A stretch of DNA of 64,000 nt from Diplodia intermedia (Eukaryota > Ascomycota > Dothideomycetes > Botryosphaeriales > Botryosphaeriaceae), in assembly GCA_021495925.1 (NCBI GenBank), contig JAKEKT010000014.1, positions 372,001-436,000 on the forward strand. Reading direction: 5' to 3'. How positions within the stretch are numbered: position 1 is the first letter of the stretch; every line of letters starts with the position of its first letter. This document shows positions 11,329 to 21,817 of this stretch, piece after piece. Below the pieces are notes generated by a model, which made no database searches, was not told the origin of the DNA, and was given only the letters and a program-made list of their open reading frames with translations. Made by a program: the position numbers and the translations under genes.

Positions 11329-12480
11329 TTACCACCTCTTGCCGCCATCATTGAAATCTGCACCACTCCTCTCCTTCTCGATCCTGTCATCGAAGTCCCT
11401 CTGAGCCTCTGCCTTCGCAAGCTGTCTCTCCTCGTCGCTGCTCGAGAAAGTGAAGCTATCGCCCAAGGTCGATCCTGTGCGCTGTTCTCTCTGTGTTGGT
11501 CTGGCCCAGGGTGCAGAAGATCCATTCGATGGTCCCTGCGCTGAAGAAGCTTGCTGTCTGACACGGTCCCACGCAGATCCACCAGTTGAGGAAACCCCGG
11601 AATCAATGGGACCCAAACCGCCAGTCGGCGATGCATCGTCATAAGAACGAGTTTGACCAGCCGACTGGTCCTGGCCCCATCGCGGCACGGCATCTTGGGA
11701 CGAGTCGGGGAATGTTCGAGAGTCTGAGCTCACCGGACTATCGGTATATGCGCCAGAGGCTGGTGACATGCCATCGTACATGTCGTTGCCGCCGCTCTGC
11801 GAAACTGGAGTCGGGTGAGGAGCGTTTGGTGGAGGCTGGCGACTAGGGAGGCCGGATCTGTTCTTGGAAAGCCTTTGAATTGCCTCGTTCAATGCCTTCA
11901 ACCGCTGATCCTGCGACATGGCGACGGTTGCTATTACGTTCCCGTAGGCCTGCGATATTACTGCAGCCGTAAAAGCGCCCATGAACCAATATGGTGGAAT
12001 GCGAAGCAAGTGGTATGCCGTGCGTGCCATCTGCCCCTTCAATGGGCCCAGAGAATCGGGTTTCCAGCCTTGGATGCTCCACGGGTTCCAAAAGGGAAAT
12101 TTGAACTCTTGCCTAGTCTGATAGCAGCGAGCCATTGCCAGAAGGGCGCCGGCCGAGGCACCATAGGCTGCCGTGCTGTTCGCCTTGGTGACATGATATG
12201 TAAGCGCCTTCGCCTCCTCCTCTGTCAAAGGACGGCGCAAGACGTGTGCTGCGGCCTTTGTAGTTTCGGCGACGGTTTTGGCACCGCGAGCGGGAGGATA
12301 TCCCACGAGAGGGCCGAAGATTGGCGGCGGTCGCGGGAATTCGTTCAAGTTGATTTGGAAGCCGTACTGTTGCGCACTGCCATTGGAAGTAGAGTACGGG
12401 TCGGCGTCGGACGGATAGGCGTTGTCGGCAAAGGCATCGGACGACGTGCTTGTCGAATTTGTGGCTTCCTCGAGGACCAT
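11329..12480 (-). CDS. Conserved fungal protein of unknown function, probably membrane-associated
   Basis: Single-exon 383-aa protein that I cannot assign to a named family. After a Ser/Thr/Asp-rich N-terminus there is a compact middle part (about 40-205). It contains FPRPPPIFGPLVGYPPARG, an Ala-rich segment (AAYGASAGALLAMARCYQ) and a hydrophobic helix (YWFMGAFTAAVISQAYGNVIA), so two membrane-associated helices are likely. The last 170 residues are low-complexity, Pro/Ser/Gly-rich, ending in a charged helix (DEERQLAKAEAQRDFDDRIEKE). The coding pattern, the frame and the absence of a competing frame support a real gene. The stop codon lies inside a perfect donor-like sequence (GGTAAGG), so the true C-terminus could be spliced differently. 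Mitochondrial inner membrane is possible but unproven. Confidence 0.72.
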   Translation of the reverse strand: MVLEEATNSTSTSSDAFADNAYPSDADPYSTSNGSAQQYGFQINLNEFPRPPPIFGPLVGYPPARGAKTVAETTKAAAHVLRRPLTEEEAKALTYHVTKANSTAAYGASAGALLAMARCYQTRQEFKFPFWNPWSIQGWKPDSLGPLKGQMARTAYHLLRIPPYWFMGAFTAAVISQAYGNVIATVAMSQDQRLKALNEAIQRLSKNRSGLPSRQPPPNAPHPTPVSQSGGNDMYDGMSPASGAYTDSPVSSDSRTFPDSSQDAVPRWGQDQSAGQTRSYDDASPTGGLGPIDSGVSSTGGSAWDRVRQQASSAQGPSNGSSAPWARPTQREQRTGSTLGDSFTFSSSDEERQLAKAEAQRDFDDRIEKERSGADFNDGGKRW

Positions 12481-13069
12481 GACGGTCTACAGCGCGGCAA
12501 TTGCGCGCGAAGGAACAAACAGACGGTGTTCTCGATACTGGTGGGGTTGTACCGGGGAGCAGGGCCAGCGCTTCAAGGCGGCAGTGGAGTGGTGAAGATC
12601 AGACCAGCTCGCAGCTGGTGACGCACGATATTGCGCACGGACTCCGCCAAGCCCCCCTGGTCCGTGCACATACCTACGTCTTCAAAGCATTGGCACCGCA
12701 AGCATTTGGTTACAGGATTGCGCTCTTGGAAGCTTATATGGCTTTATGAGAGAGGAGATGTCTATCCCGGGTATAGTACAAAGCAACATCTGCCTTGCGC
12801 AAATCGCCAAAAAACAATAACAAAAAAGGACCCAGGCGCCTGGTGCCCAAATACGCAGGCTTCGAGGATCCGTCCGACGCCCATGCCATGCGCCAAAACG
12901 CCGCGCTATACAGTCCGCGGGATGCTCTTCCACCGCGTCCCGCTTGTTTATCCGTTCCTTTTTCATCCTGTATTGGTCGCCCCGCTCCAGACAGGGGCAG
13001 ACCAAGCAAATTCCAATCAAGTCCGGGAAGTGAAAGAGAATGCCGAAGTGGGAATACGGGCAGTGCGAC
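12481..13069. other. Intergenic region between two minus-strand genes
   Basis: About 0.6 kb holding the promoter of the gene at 11329-12480 and the 3' end of the PPR gene. No feature recognised. Confidence 0.35.
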
Positions 13070-16000
13070 TTATGCCGCAAGTGCCTCGGTACCTTCGCTG
13101 GCGCCAGCCCAGCCGCCGCCAACGAGCTCCCGGATCTTGTTAGCTACAGCGGCGGGGTAGCCCCTGGAAAGACCTTCCTTGACGACCATCGCTGCGCCTG
13201 TGCGGTCTTCGACCGACATGTATGCCCGAGTCATCGCTTCGTAGGTGCTCGGCTCGCGCTTTCCAAGCGGCACCGATTCGTAGATGCTCGCCGCTTTTTC
13301 GATATTCTTCGCAGCCGCCCAGCCATGCACCAAAGAGTTGGCGATGTACGGAGTCAGCTCGACATGCCTGGCCCTCATGTCCGAGAGGTACGCCTCGGTC
13401 GCACCGATGTCATGGTTGGCAACCATGGCTTCGAACAAGGCCTGGTAGAGGCAGGCTTGTGGACGGACCTCTCCTTTGGCAATAATGGAATCGAACAATT
13501 CCTTGGCAGCAGCCATGTCATGCTGGACACAACCTTTGGCATGGATCAATGAGGCGAAGTGGACTGCCTCGGGACGCTGGCCAGACTGACGAACCTGCTC
13601 CAAAACGGACTCCGCGGCTGCCATGTCGACCGGCTCAAGCGTCGCATGGGTGTCAATGAGGAGCTTGTAGGTATGAGTGGTGGGCTCGATACCCTTCAAC
13701 CGCATACGCTCATAGTATGACAAAACCTTGCTCCGGTCACGCTTGGTGGTGAGGAAGAACTGCATCATACTGTGATAGGGAGCTGGACGGGGCTTGTAGT
13801 TGGGCATGCTCTCCATCTCTTCGAACAGTTCTTCGGCGAACTTCTCGTCACTGACACGGCAGAGAGCATTGACGACAGTGCCGTAGGTAACGCTGGTGGG
13901 GCGGATGCCCAAGTTTCGCATCTCCTGGAAGTAGAACAGGCAGTCATCAATACGCCTAGCCTTACCCAGCTTTCCGATCAATGCGTTGTATAGGAACGAC
14001 GAGGGCTCAACGCCCTCAGACTTGGACCTTAGGAAAATCTTGACGGCTTCCGTGGCCTCGTCGAAGGTCTTCGTCGATTCCTTGAGTGTCGTGATGTATA
14101 GACCGAAAGTGTTTGCAGAGGGGGCAGCACCCATGTCGAGGAGTTCCTGGTGGAATCGAGCAGCTCCTTGACGGTCGCCCGCCTGGAGACAAGCAGCAAC
14201 CATAGAGTCCAGAATTGTCACCCAGCCGTACCGAACGATGCGGTGCTGTGGCTGGAATGGAACATCCTGTTTGGCAAGCGACAGAATATCTTGGGCAAGG
14301 TCCATGCGTCCCTCTTTAGCGGCAGCGGTGATCAACTTAGCGTACGTAAAGTAACGAGGATGTCTGCCAGCTCGTCTCATATTCCTGAACTTCGTGAGAG
14401 CCTCATTCAGGTGAGAAGCGGAACGTCCATGAGTCTTCTCCAGGAGATCGGTGATGGCGACGGAACCCTTGTTATCAGTAGTCGCCCCATACGGATCGTA
14501 GTTGTCCTCGAACATGGGTGTGGGTGCCACAGGTGGAGGGGCGCCAAATGCGGAGAAGGGTACCGGAGAGAACATCGGTTGCATGACCGGGTAACGGAAG
14601 GTCTGCCAACGCCGAGCGAGATCAGGACGATCAAGTTTCATAAGAACCTTCTCGATCAAGCCAGTGGTCTGCTTGTCAATTGGTGTGGCGTGTGCCATCA
14701 ACACCTCCAGCACATGCGAGAAGCGAGCTTGATTGGCAATGTCCGTGGCAGAGGTATTCAGGATCATGCCAGCCTGGATCTGCAGGAGAAGTGTGAGATC
14801 CTCGAATGCAAGTTGGGCGACTCCATCGGGACCGAGACCAGCCAAGAGGTGCGCAGCGACGGATGGAAGAAGTCCACCATTTTCGACCATGGTCCAGAAC
14901 AATTCCATACTGGCCTTTGCCGGCGGAACAATCCCCCGCTTGATCATAAAATGGCCAATGACCTCGACAGCTTCATCGATCTGCTCAACAGCTTCCATTT
15001 TCGTCTTTCCAGCCTGTGAATCACGAAGACGAGCCAACATGCGACGATTCTGACGCAACGCACGCTCGGCATGACCGCTACCAATGAGCGCAATAGCAAG
15101 CATCGCGGAAGGTTCAACGAAGGAGGGCTTTGCGTCAGAAACTTCGAGAATGTCCCAGAAGTACTGAGCAGCCTCGATGTTACCATTGCGGATGTGCATT
15201 GCCACCATGGCGACTGCGGGGACAGAGACTTCCATATGTTCCGGGAGAGATTCGAAAGCACTCATAGCCGTTTCTACAGAGTTGGAGTCTGCGGCACGGA
15301 CGCAAATGGCAGCCATGGCCACGTTGCGAGCATCTGAGCTGAGTTCCTCCCGCGCGTGGGTGACAGCATCCTGAAACGAGCCGTTCTTAAGCCAGATCGG
15401 AATGAAGGCCTTCAAGCTAACGATATCACGGAGGCTGGCAACGCGTTCTGGGTCCTCAATGGTTTGTTGCAGCTTCGAAAGGAACTTCTGGCCCCCTTCT
15501 AAGCGTTCGCATACCGTGTAGGCCTTGATCAAAGCGGCGTATACATCGTTGTCCCTCCGGGTCATGGCGTTTTCTCCTTTGTCGTTTGCGATCGCCAAAG
15601 CCTTGTATTCGTTGTAGCATTCAACAGAAGACCGCAAGTCCCCTGAAGCTGCGAACGCGTGTATCATGGGGACGAACATTTCCGCGCGAGGAAGGATGCT
15701 GTTGGATTCCATGTGAGTGTAGATGCGAACCATGTCCTCAACGCGACCGAGTTCAGCACACGCGGTGATCAGTCTGCGGTAAGTTTTTTCAGAGAAGGCG
15801 CTGTCGAGTTTAATGGCAGATGCCGTGTTGAAAAGTTTTACGGCCATGTTGAGCGAATCATCTTCCAGGAGGATGGCAAAGTCGGTTTCGTTGGATTGAA
15901 GCATGAACCTGCCTTCCTCGTCCATTCCGCCAAACCTGACACGCTTCTCCTCAAGGACCTGCTTCGAGGACAGGACCTCCAAAGACCGTACCGAAAGCAG

Positions 16001-16945
16001 TTCGATCAGAATCGAGTATGTCTTTGGGTCCGGAAGCACACGGCGCCTCAGCATGTCCGAGTACACGTCCAGCGCCTTAGGCACAACTTGATGCTTTGCT
16101 CTAGGGAGGTGGATTGCAGCAACCAGTAAAGCGTTGTATGCGGAAGCCGTGGGCTTGACCCCTCCAATGAGCATGTTCTCGAAGACGGCAGGAATTTCGG
16201 CATAGTGGCGACCGTCCGCAAGGTTCTCCAGCTGAGTGGCGAATGTATCGGCCTCAGAGACAGACGTGGGGGCAGTGGTGGATGATCGAGGTGTAGAGAT
16301 CCTTGGAGAGGCTTGGGAAACGGCAGCGGGCGATTGGGGTCGAAGTCCATCGGGGCCGACGGCAACGGAGCCAGCATCTTCCACATCGTTCTCCGGCTCG
16401 TTATTCCGGCGCTCAATCTCCCGGTTGATGGCCTCGTCAATCTTTGCCAATGCTTCCACCTCGGCCTTGTGGTCAACCACCTGCTTAAAGTCATCTACAG
16501 CACTCGCGCTGTACGCGCGGTCGACTGCACCACGAGCTGGCTTGTCTTCAGCGTCGACATCCTCAAGGGTCGCGGCAGACGCATCCCTTGCGGCATTCTC
16601 AACCTCTTGGACGTTCGAAGGCGGCTTCCATTCGATGCGCTTGGCGAATTGGAACTGGTGCCATTCCCGGTTCTCGAGCCGCTGGTGCTTGTGCCAGGCA
16701 TCGAAATAGGCGGCTAAGCCAGAATCATGGTGGTCCGGATGAAGAGGCTTGACACTCGGGCCAGGCTGAGCCGAAGAAGCGTAGCCATTCTGCTGGGAAG
16801 GGTGTTTTGCGAAGCGATTGGAGACGTGGCTGAAGTTCTGCGAGGCGTAGGAGGACTGGGAGGCGGCTACGACGGATTGGGCGTAGCCGTGGGTGAAAGT
16901 CTTCGCAAGACTGAGGCTTCGGAGGTTGAGGGTCTTGAAGACCAT
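13070..16945 (-). CDS. Large mitochondrial pentatricopeptide-repeat (PPR) protein
   Basis: Uninterrupted 1291-codon frame. The N-terminus (MVFKTLNLRSLSLAKTFTHG) is basic, hydroxylated and free of acidic residues, a typical mitochondrial presequence. A Ser/Ala-rich linker precedes repeated helical hairpins of about 35 residues. Recognisable PPR signatures include TASAYNALLVAAI, DPKTYSILIELL, SSFLYNALIGKLGKARRID, TSVTYGTVVNALCRV and TTHTYKLLIDTHA, clustered at about 240-470 and 850-1230. PPR proteins bind organellar RNA and control its translation, stability or processing. The overall size and the SGLAAYFDAWHKH element near the N-terminus recall the Cya5-type regulators of COX1 translation, but I cannot confirm orthology, so no symbol is given. 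It is the longest open frame in the window and has no intron. Confidence 0.88.
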   Translation of the reverse strand: MVFKTLNLRSLSLAKTFTHGYAQSVVAASQSSYASQNFSHVSNRFAKHPSQQNGYASSAQPGPSVKPLHPDHHDSGLAAYFDAWHKHQRLENREWHQFQFAKRIEWKPPSNVQEVENAARDASAATLEDVDAEDKPARGAVDRAYSASAVDDFKQVVDHKAEVEALAKIDEAINREIERRNNEPENDVEDAGSVAVGPDGLRPQSPAAVSQASPRISTPRSSTTAPTSVSEADTFATQLENLADGRHYAEIPAVFENMLIGGVKPTASAYNALLVAAIHLPRAKHQVVPKALDVYSDMLRRRVLPDPKTYSILIELLSVRSLEVLSSKQVLEEKRVRFGGMDEEGRFMLQSNETDFAILLEDDSLNMAVKLFNTASAIKLDSAFSEKTYRRLITACAELGRVEDMVRIYTHMESNSILPRAEMFVPMIHAFAASGDLRSSVECYNEYKALAIANDKGENAMTRRDNDVYAALIKAYTVCERLEGGQKFLSKLQQTIEDPERVASLRDIVSLKAFIPIWLKNGSFQDAVTHAREELSSDARNVAMAAICVRAADSNSVETAMSAFESLPEHMEVSVPAVAMVAMHIRNGNIEAAQYFWDILEVSDAKPSFVEPSAMLAIALIGSGHAERALRQNRRMLARLRDSQAGKTKMEAVEQIDEAVEVIGHFMIKRGIVPPAKASMELFWTMVENGGLLPSVAAHLLAGLGPDGVAQLAFEDLTLLLQIQAGMILNTSATDIANQARFSHVLEVLMAHATPIDKQTTGLIEKVLMKLDRPDLARRWQTFRYPVMQPMFSPVPFSAFGAPPPVAPTPMFEDNYDPYGATTDNKGSVAITDLLEKTHGRSASHLNEALTKFRNMRRAGRHPRYFTYAKLITAAAKEGRMDLAQDILSLAKQDVPFQPQHRIVRYGWVTILDSMVAACLQAGDRQGAARFHQELLDMGAAPSANTFGLYITTLKESTKTFDEATEAVKIFLRSKSEGVEPSSFLYNALIGKLGKARRIDDCLFYFQEMRNLGIRPTSVTYGTVVNALCRVSDEKFAEELFEEMESMPNYKPRPAPYHSMMQFFLTTKRDRSKVLSYYERMRLKGIEPTTHTYKLLIDTHATLEPVDMAAAESVLEQVRQSGQRPEAVHFASLIHAKGCVQHDMAAAKELFDSIIAKGEVRPQACLYQALFEAMVANHDIGATEAYLSDMRARHVELTPYIANSLVHGWAAAKNIEKAASIYESVPLGKREPSTYEAMTRAYMSVEDRTGAAMVVKEGLSRGYPAAVANKIRELVGGGWAGASEGTEALAA

Positions 16946-17771
16946 TTAGAATACGGGACGACCCTTCAGCGCGAAGGGGCGAGACTGGAGAGACGCGCGT
17001 GGCGCGTTAGCAATGGCTGCCTGGAGCGCGCTCACGGGATTGCCGAGCGCGGGGCGCGGGGAGCCAAGCTTACAGTTTCTATCTCGGAGGAAAGCGGTGT
17101 TGCAGGTTCATTTGACGACAATGCCGCCAAAGGAACGCGCTTCCAATTGGGGTGGAGGGTGTGTGTTGGGAGGTGGATTAGTCCAAAGCGGCCGAGGTGT
17201 GGGATGCAGCGAGGGCGGCGGCCGGGGCTGGTAAAAAGACAGTTGCCACGCCAGAACGGGGTAGAAAGGCCACGAAAGAGAAACGGAAGCAGGCGCTGGC
17301 CTAAGGATCGCGCAGGCAGCACCGCGGAAAAAATGCAGCTATGGTGGTGACGACGTCGAGGCAGCGAAAAAGTGCGATCCACGGGCGGCGAACAGGGCGC
17401 TCCGGTAGTTTCCTAGGAGCTAGGCTAGTTCGATCGCACGCGAGCCACACAGCGGCCTTGGGGGGCGGGCTGCGCAGCTCCTCGTGACAACGCTCTGCTT
17501 CCGCCCGCGTCCGCGCGCCCCTGGGACGCTGCCAGCTGCGGCGCCTGCAGTCAGCCGGCGTGACTCATCCTCCACGAACATTCTGCGGAGCTGCACCCCG
17601 CCCTCTGCCGTCACTGTGCCCTTTTGATTTCCAATCGCGCCCGCTGCGCCGAGCGCCAGGCCTTGAGATCCCGGCCTTCCCAGAGCAGTCTCTCCGAGCG
17701 CCCCGCTGCTGCTTCATATTCGGCAGAACCTGTGCCCGCCCGCCGTGCAACACTCGACCATCTCCCTCACT
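16946..17771. promoter_or_regulatory. Divergent intergenic region, PPR / ERG8
   Basis: About 0.83 kb between two outward-facing genes, GC-rich, with no TATA box or repeat that I can support. Confidence 0.4.
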
Positions 17772-19230
17772 ATGGCGGTGGCTGTCTCTGCGCCCGGCAA
17801 GGTCCTGCTCGCCGGCGGCTACCTGGTGCTCGACCGCGAATTCAATGGCCTCGTATTTGGCCTCAGTGCCCGCATCCATGTGCTCGTCCGCCCGCTGTCG
17901 ACGGGCTCCGGTGTTAGCCTGTCTGAGATAATCGTCCAGTCGCCACAGTTCGTCGGCGCGACCTGGGAGTATGGCTACAGGCTGGCCGAGTCCGCCGGCG
18001 GCATCGAGGTGACCCAGCTCCAAGCGTAAGTGTGCTTCTCCCTCGTGCCGCACTGCATGGTGACCGGATGCCAATGACCATCTCCTGGTGTTTCTGCCGC
18101 TCATTCCAACCGCCGCGTCTAGTCGCGCTACAGAAGCACTCCATCGCAACCCCTTCGTCGAGACGGCTCTCAGCTATGCGCTCACCTACATCTCAGCTAT
18201 CACCCCGCAACGCATTGCACCGGCCTCGATAACCATCCTGGCCGACAACGACTACTACTCCGCCGGCCCTGCCGACGTCCAGCCGCCCGGCGAACGGTTC
18301 AAGAGCTTCAACGTGCCGCTGTGGGAGGCGCACAAGACCGGTCTTGGCTCATCCGCCGCCCTGGTCACCGCCTTCACCGGCGCTGTTCTGTCTCATTACC
18401 TTCCTGAAAGTGCCTTCTCGCTGGCGACTGACGAGGGCAAGCTGCGGCTGCACAACCTCGCACAAGCTGCCCATTGCGCCGCCCAGGGGAAGGTTGGCTC
18501 CGGCTTCGACGTCGCGTCTGCAGTATTCGGCTCCTGTCTGTACCGCAGGTTCTCGCCGTCGCTTCTGTCGGCTCATGGAGAACCTGGGACGGCTGGGTTC
18601 GCCAACGCGTTGAGAAGTCTAGTGGAGGAAAGTGAGCCTTCGCGCAAGTGGGACACCGTGATCACCAAGTCGGCGGTCAAAGTCCCTGACGGAATCCGCC
18701 TGGTGATGTGTGACGTCGACTGCGGCTCCCAGACGCCCGGCATGGTGAAGAAGGTGCTTGCATGGCGCGAGGAGAAGGCGGACGAGGCAGGTGCGCTGTG
18801 GGGGCAGCTGCAGAGCAGCAACGAAGCCCTTGCAGCGGAGCTGGTCGCGCTTGCAGAAACCAAGAGCCGTGACTACGAGAAGCTAAAGAGCCGCATCGCA
18901 GACATCCGGCGCCTGATCCGGGACATGTCGCAGCAGTCGGGAGTGCCGATTGAGCCGGCGGAGCAGACGGCACTGCTGGACGTGTGCTCGAAAGTGCCAG
19001 GGGTCATTGGCGGCGTTGTGCCGGGGGCGGGTGGATACGACGCGGTTTCCCTACTGATAGAGGATCGGCCTGAAGTGGTGGAGACGCTGCAAGGAATGCT
19101 CCGAGGGTGGAAGGCGGACAGCACGGCTGGAGGGGTGAGCATTGGGCGGGTGAGCATGCTGGGCGTGCGCGAGGAGATGGAGGGCGTGCGGCTCGAGGGC
19201 GGCGCGGCGTACGGGCGATGGGCGCAGTGA
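17772..19230 (+). CDS. ERG8: Phosphomevalonate kinase
   Basis: Converts 5-phosphomevalonate to 5-diphosphomevalonate with ATP, a step of the mevalonate pathway leading to sterols and prenyl groups. Two exons, 17772-18025 and 18123-19230, with a 97-nt intron (GTAAGT..GTCTAG), give 453 aa, within the range of fungal Erg8. The N-terminus MAVAVSAPGKVLLAGGYLVLD is the GHMP-kinase substrate-binding start. The ATP-binding motif is HKTGLGSSAALVTAF (about 179-193). QGKVGSGFDVASAVFG and the C-terminal PGAGGYDAVSLL match the GHMP fold and the Erg8 family. Starting at ATG 17772 puts the GHMP motif at the extreme N-terminus, as expected. The ACL1/ACL2 pair in this window supplies the acetyl-CoA that enters this pathway. 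Confidence 0.95.
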
Positions 19231-19854
19231 AGCCCGAGGCAGTAGGTTAGCAATGCAGATGTCAGAAGCAGCGCTCGCCAGGCGCCAAGAGGCAGCAGTT
19301 CGCAGGCGCCCCCCACCGGGCGGGAGGCGGAAGATCGGCACGTCGCTCTGGCAGTAGTGGAGCGTGCAGCCAGCACTGCAGGACGAGCAGCTGGCTCTTT
19401 TGGTCGCTGGCCGGGCGCAGGCCGGTCGAGCATTAGGTACTGCCTAGCTCCAGCGCGCGACCATGACGTCCACGGCTGGGGCGAGGCACGCCGCGTGGTG
19501 GCAGGTGGCAGGCGGCATTTGACATTCATCATAGCTGCGCCGCTTCGAGGCCTAGCCAGGCGTGCCAAAGGTGCTGAAGGAAGCCGACGACGCTGATTTG
19601 CCGAGCGCTCTCCCTCAGCGCAAGTCCCGCCCTACAGCCAGCGCAGCCTCAACCCCGTCCGTACCTGTCCGTCGATTTGTCTGTCCTGGCACTTCTCAAG
19701 GCTCCGTGGCTCGATGACGGGCCGCTTCGACGACGTCGCCCTGCTCCTGCGCCGATAGCCTTGAAAAACGCCGCCGCTCATTATCGCCCGCGCGGATCTG
19801 CCCCCCGACCGCCTACCCTCCCTGTCGCTGGCGCCCCCCGGCAACCCCCAAGCC
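19231..19854. other. Intergenic region, ERG8 3' to ubiquitin-fold gene promoter
   Basis: About 0.6 kb between two plus-strand genes. No gene, RNA or repeat supported; open frames in the opposite strand are GC-driven. Confidence 0.35.
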
Positions 19855-20627
19855 ATGGCCTCCTCTCCTCCTCGCAGAGGCTCTCGAGCATCCGCCGACG
19901 CGCCCGCCCAACCCGCTGCCAATGAAGCCGGCCCCCAGCACAGCTCTGTCGAAATGAGCACCCTCACGCCGCAGCCGGCCCCCGAGCCCGACTCGTCGAT
20001 ACCGCCTCCCGCCTCCACTCCCAACGCTACACCGCAAGATCCAGACGTCAAGCTCAACGAGCCCCAGCAGCCCTCGCCCGAACCGGCTCTCGTGCGCTCC
20101 GAGACCGAGGCCATTGGGCCCGCTTCGGACACTCCCGCCGCGAAGCCGGATCCGGCCAGCGGTCCTCAGGTCGTCATTACCCTGCTGCTCACCAGCGGCG
20201 CCCGCCATCCCTACAAGATCGACGAAAAGTATCTGCGGAAGCGCAATGTCACCGTCGAGAACATGGACCCCTTCAACATCAGTGTCTACACTCTCAAGGA
20301 ACTGATATGGAGGGATTGGCGCGAAGGTGCGACGCGAGCAGTCTAGAATGGTGGCGATGGGGCACGACTTGCTAACAGACCTCGACAGAGTGGGAGCCGC
20401 GGCCCTCGTCGCCCAGCGCGATACGCTTGATCTCCTTCGGACGCATGCTCGACGACAAGCAGCCGCTGAAGGACTGCCGTTTCCAGGCAGAATCCCCCAA
20501 CGTTGTCCACATGACCGTCAAGCCGCAAGAAGTCGTTGATGAAGAGGATGCGAAGACGGCAAAGACAGGAGGCCGCGACCACGATGACGGTGAGACGACC
20601 GCAAGGTGTCGCTGCGTTATCCTATGA
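19855..20627 (+). CDS. Membrane-anchored ubiquitin-fold protein, UBL3/MUB type, with CaaX box
   Basis: 236-aa protein from exons 19855-20326 and 20389-20627 joined across a 62-nt intron (GTGCGA..CGACAG). Residues 1-100 are a disordered Pro/Ala/Ser-rich leader. Residues about 105-205 are a ubiquitin-like beta-grasp fold (VVITLLLTSG, then WREEWEPRPSSPSAIRLI, then FGRMLDDKQPL, then VVHMTV), matching the layout of human UBL3 and plant MUB proteins. These recruit ubiquitin-conjugating enzymes or sort proteins at the plasma membrane. The C-terminus is CRCVIL: the last four residues form a CaaX box with Leu, favouring geranylgeranylation, and the Cys two positions upstream could be palmitoylated. 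There is no C-terminal diglycine, so it is not a conjugated modifier. The splice is decisive, because the unspliced frame stops at 20344 and loses both half of the fold and the CaaX box. Confidence 0.88.
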
Positions 20628-21193
20628 TGTTTCGTCTCCATCTTGGATTGCCTTTCGTCGAAGAGTGAGGCCTCCAGTTGCTCCTATCTCATCCTCCAAG
20701 ATACCAGTGCTCCAGAGACGGTGTGAGGAGTGCATGCGTCAAGTGTTTGACTGACGACAGCGTTCGGGGTCGTGTACATGTTGCTTTTATCGGCGGTCAA
20801 GACGGTCTTCCTGTCGGAAGTGCAATGGCTTATCGTCTTCTTCTGATCTTCTCTTTCTTCTCCTTCCTCCTTTCCGGTTGGCGTGAGGCAAAGCGTACAT
20901 GGGCAGAAACGGCGTTCGGGAGCTCATCTTCATTATCACCATCATCGTCACCGCCAAATGTTCAGTATCGCAGCAAGCCTAATGGCACAGCACAAAACAT
21001 GGCACTGTGCAACTAATCGTGCAAGACGTACCAACCCTTGGCCATGTAATAATCAATGACATTATCCTCGTGCCGATATTGTAATCAGGCCGTCAATCAA
21101 TGAAGCTTGAACTGAATTCCAGTGTTCCATTACAGTCGTCTTGGCCCATCTATGTTGGTAGCGCCCTTCGCATACATGACAAGACCTCTACCC
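20628..21193. other. Convergent intergenic region
   Basis: Between the 3' ends of the ubiquitin-fold and UMP1 genes; holds their 3' UTRs. Nothing else supported. Confidence 0.35.
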
Positions 21194-21817
21194 TTACCAG
21201 TTCATCTTCATGCGTGCTTCCATCTCGGTATGGAAGTCTGGCGCCTCGCGGAGATCGTCTCCTGGGGTGTCACTCAGTCAGCACGCAAGGCTCACACAAT
21301 AACGGGGGAGAATGTATGGAATGGTGCTGGAACACAAGAACCTGACGGCACAACTTACCCTTGTAGACATCTTCCCAGTCAATCTCAGTGTCGCGACCAG
21401 ATAGAATATCACCGTGAACGTTGCTGGCGCCGCCCAGGGCAGCGGGTCTCCATTCGCCGGCAGCCGCAAGCTTGAGTTCCATACCACGCCTGATGGGCTC
21501 GGCCATGCCGAAGGTGCGGCGGAGACCCTCCATCTTCAGGGCATCCTGCGTGGCGCGCCACTTGGTCAAACGGGCTTCAAGAGGGTGCGACGACTGGAGC
21601 TGAGGCTCGGGAGTGCTGGATGACGACGCAGCAGCGGAGGGAGCGGTCAGACCGAGGTTGGCACGAAGAGCATCGTGGACACCGGGAGCCGACGGAGCGC
21701 CCAGCGTGGCGGACGTGCTCTTAGGGTTGGAGGGCGCGGGTGTGATGCGGAGTGACTGACGGCGGCAATGTTAGCAATACTCGACGACGACACACGGCCA
21801 GGGTGCGGCTCTACCAT
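21194..21817 (-). CDS. UMP1: Proteasome maturation factor Ump1
   Basis: Chaperone that sits inside the half-proteasome during 20S assembly and is degraded as its first substrate. Three exons: 21817-21815 (the ATG alone), 21755-21359 and 21261-21194, giving 155 aa. The first intron (GTAGAG..GTCAG, 59 nt) follows the initiator codon directly and contains a GCTAAC branch site; it yields M joined to SLRITPAPSN, the expected Ump1 start. The second intron begins GTAAGT and ends CCCCAG; using that acceptor rather than the nearer GAG gives VYKGDDLREAPDFHTEME and the conserved end MKMNW. Core motifs are HDALRANLGL, RLTKWRATQDALKMEGLRR and YGMAEPIRR-like FGMAEPIRRGMELKL. Confidence 0.93.

Noticed and set aside
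11815..12621. 268-codon plus-strand frame
   Set aside because: Antisense to the conserved unknown gene at 11329-12480.
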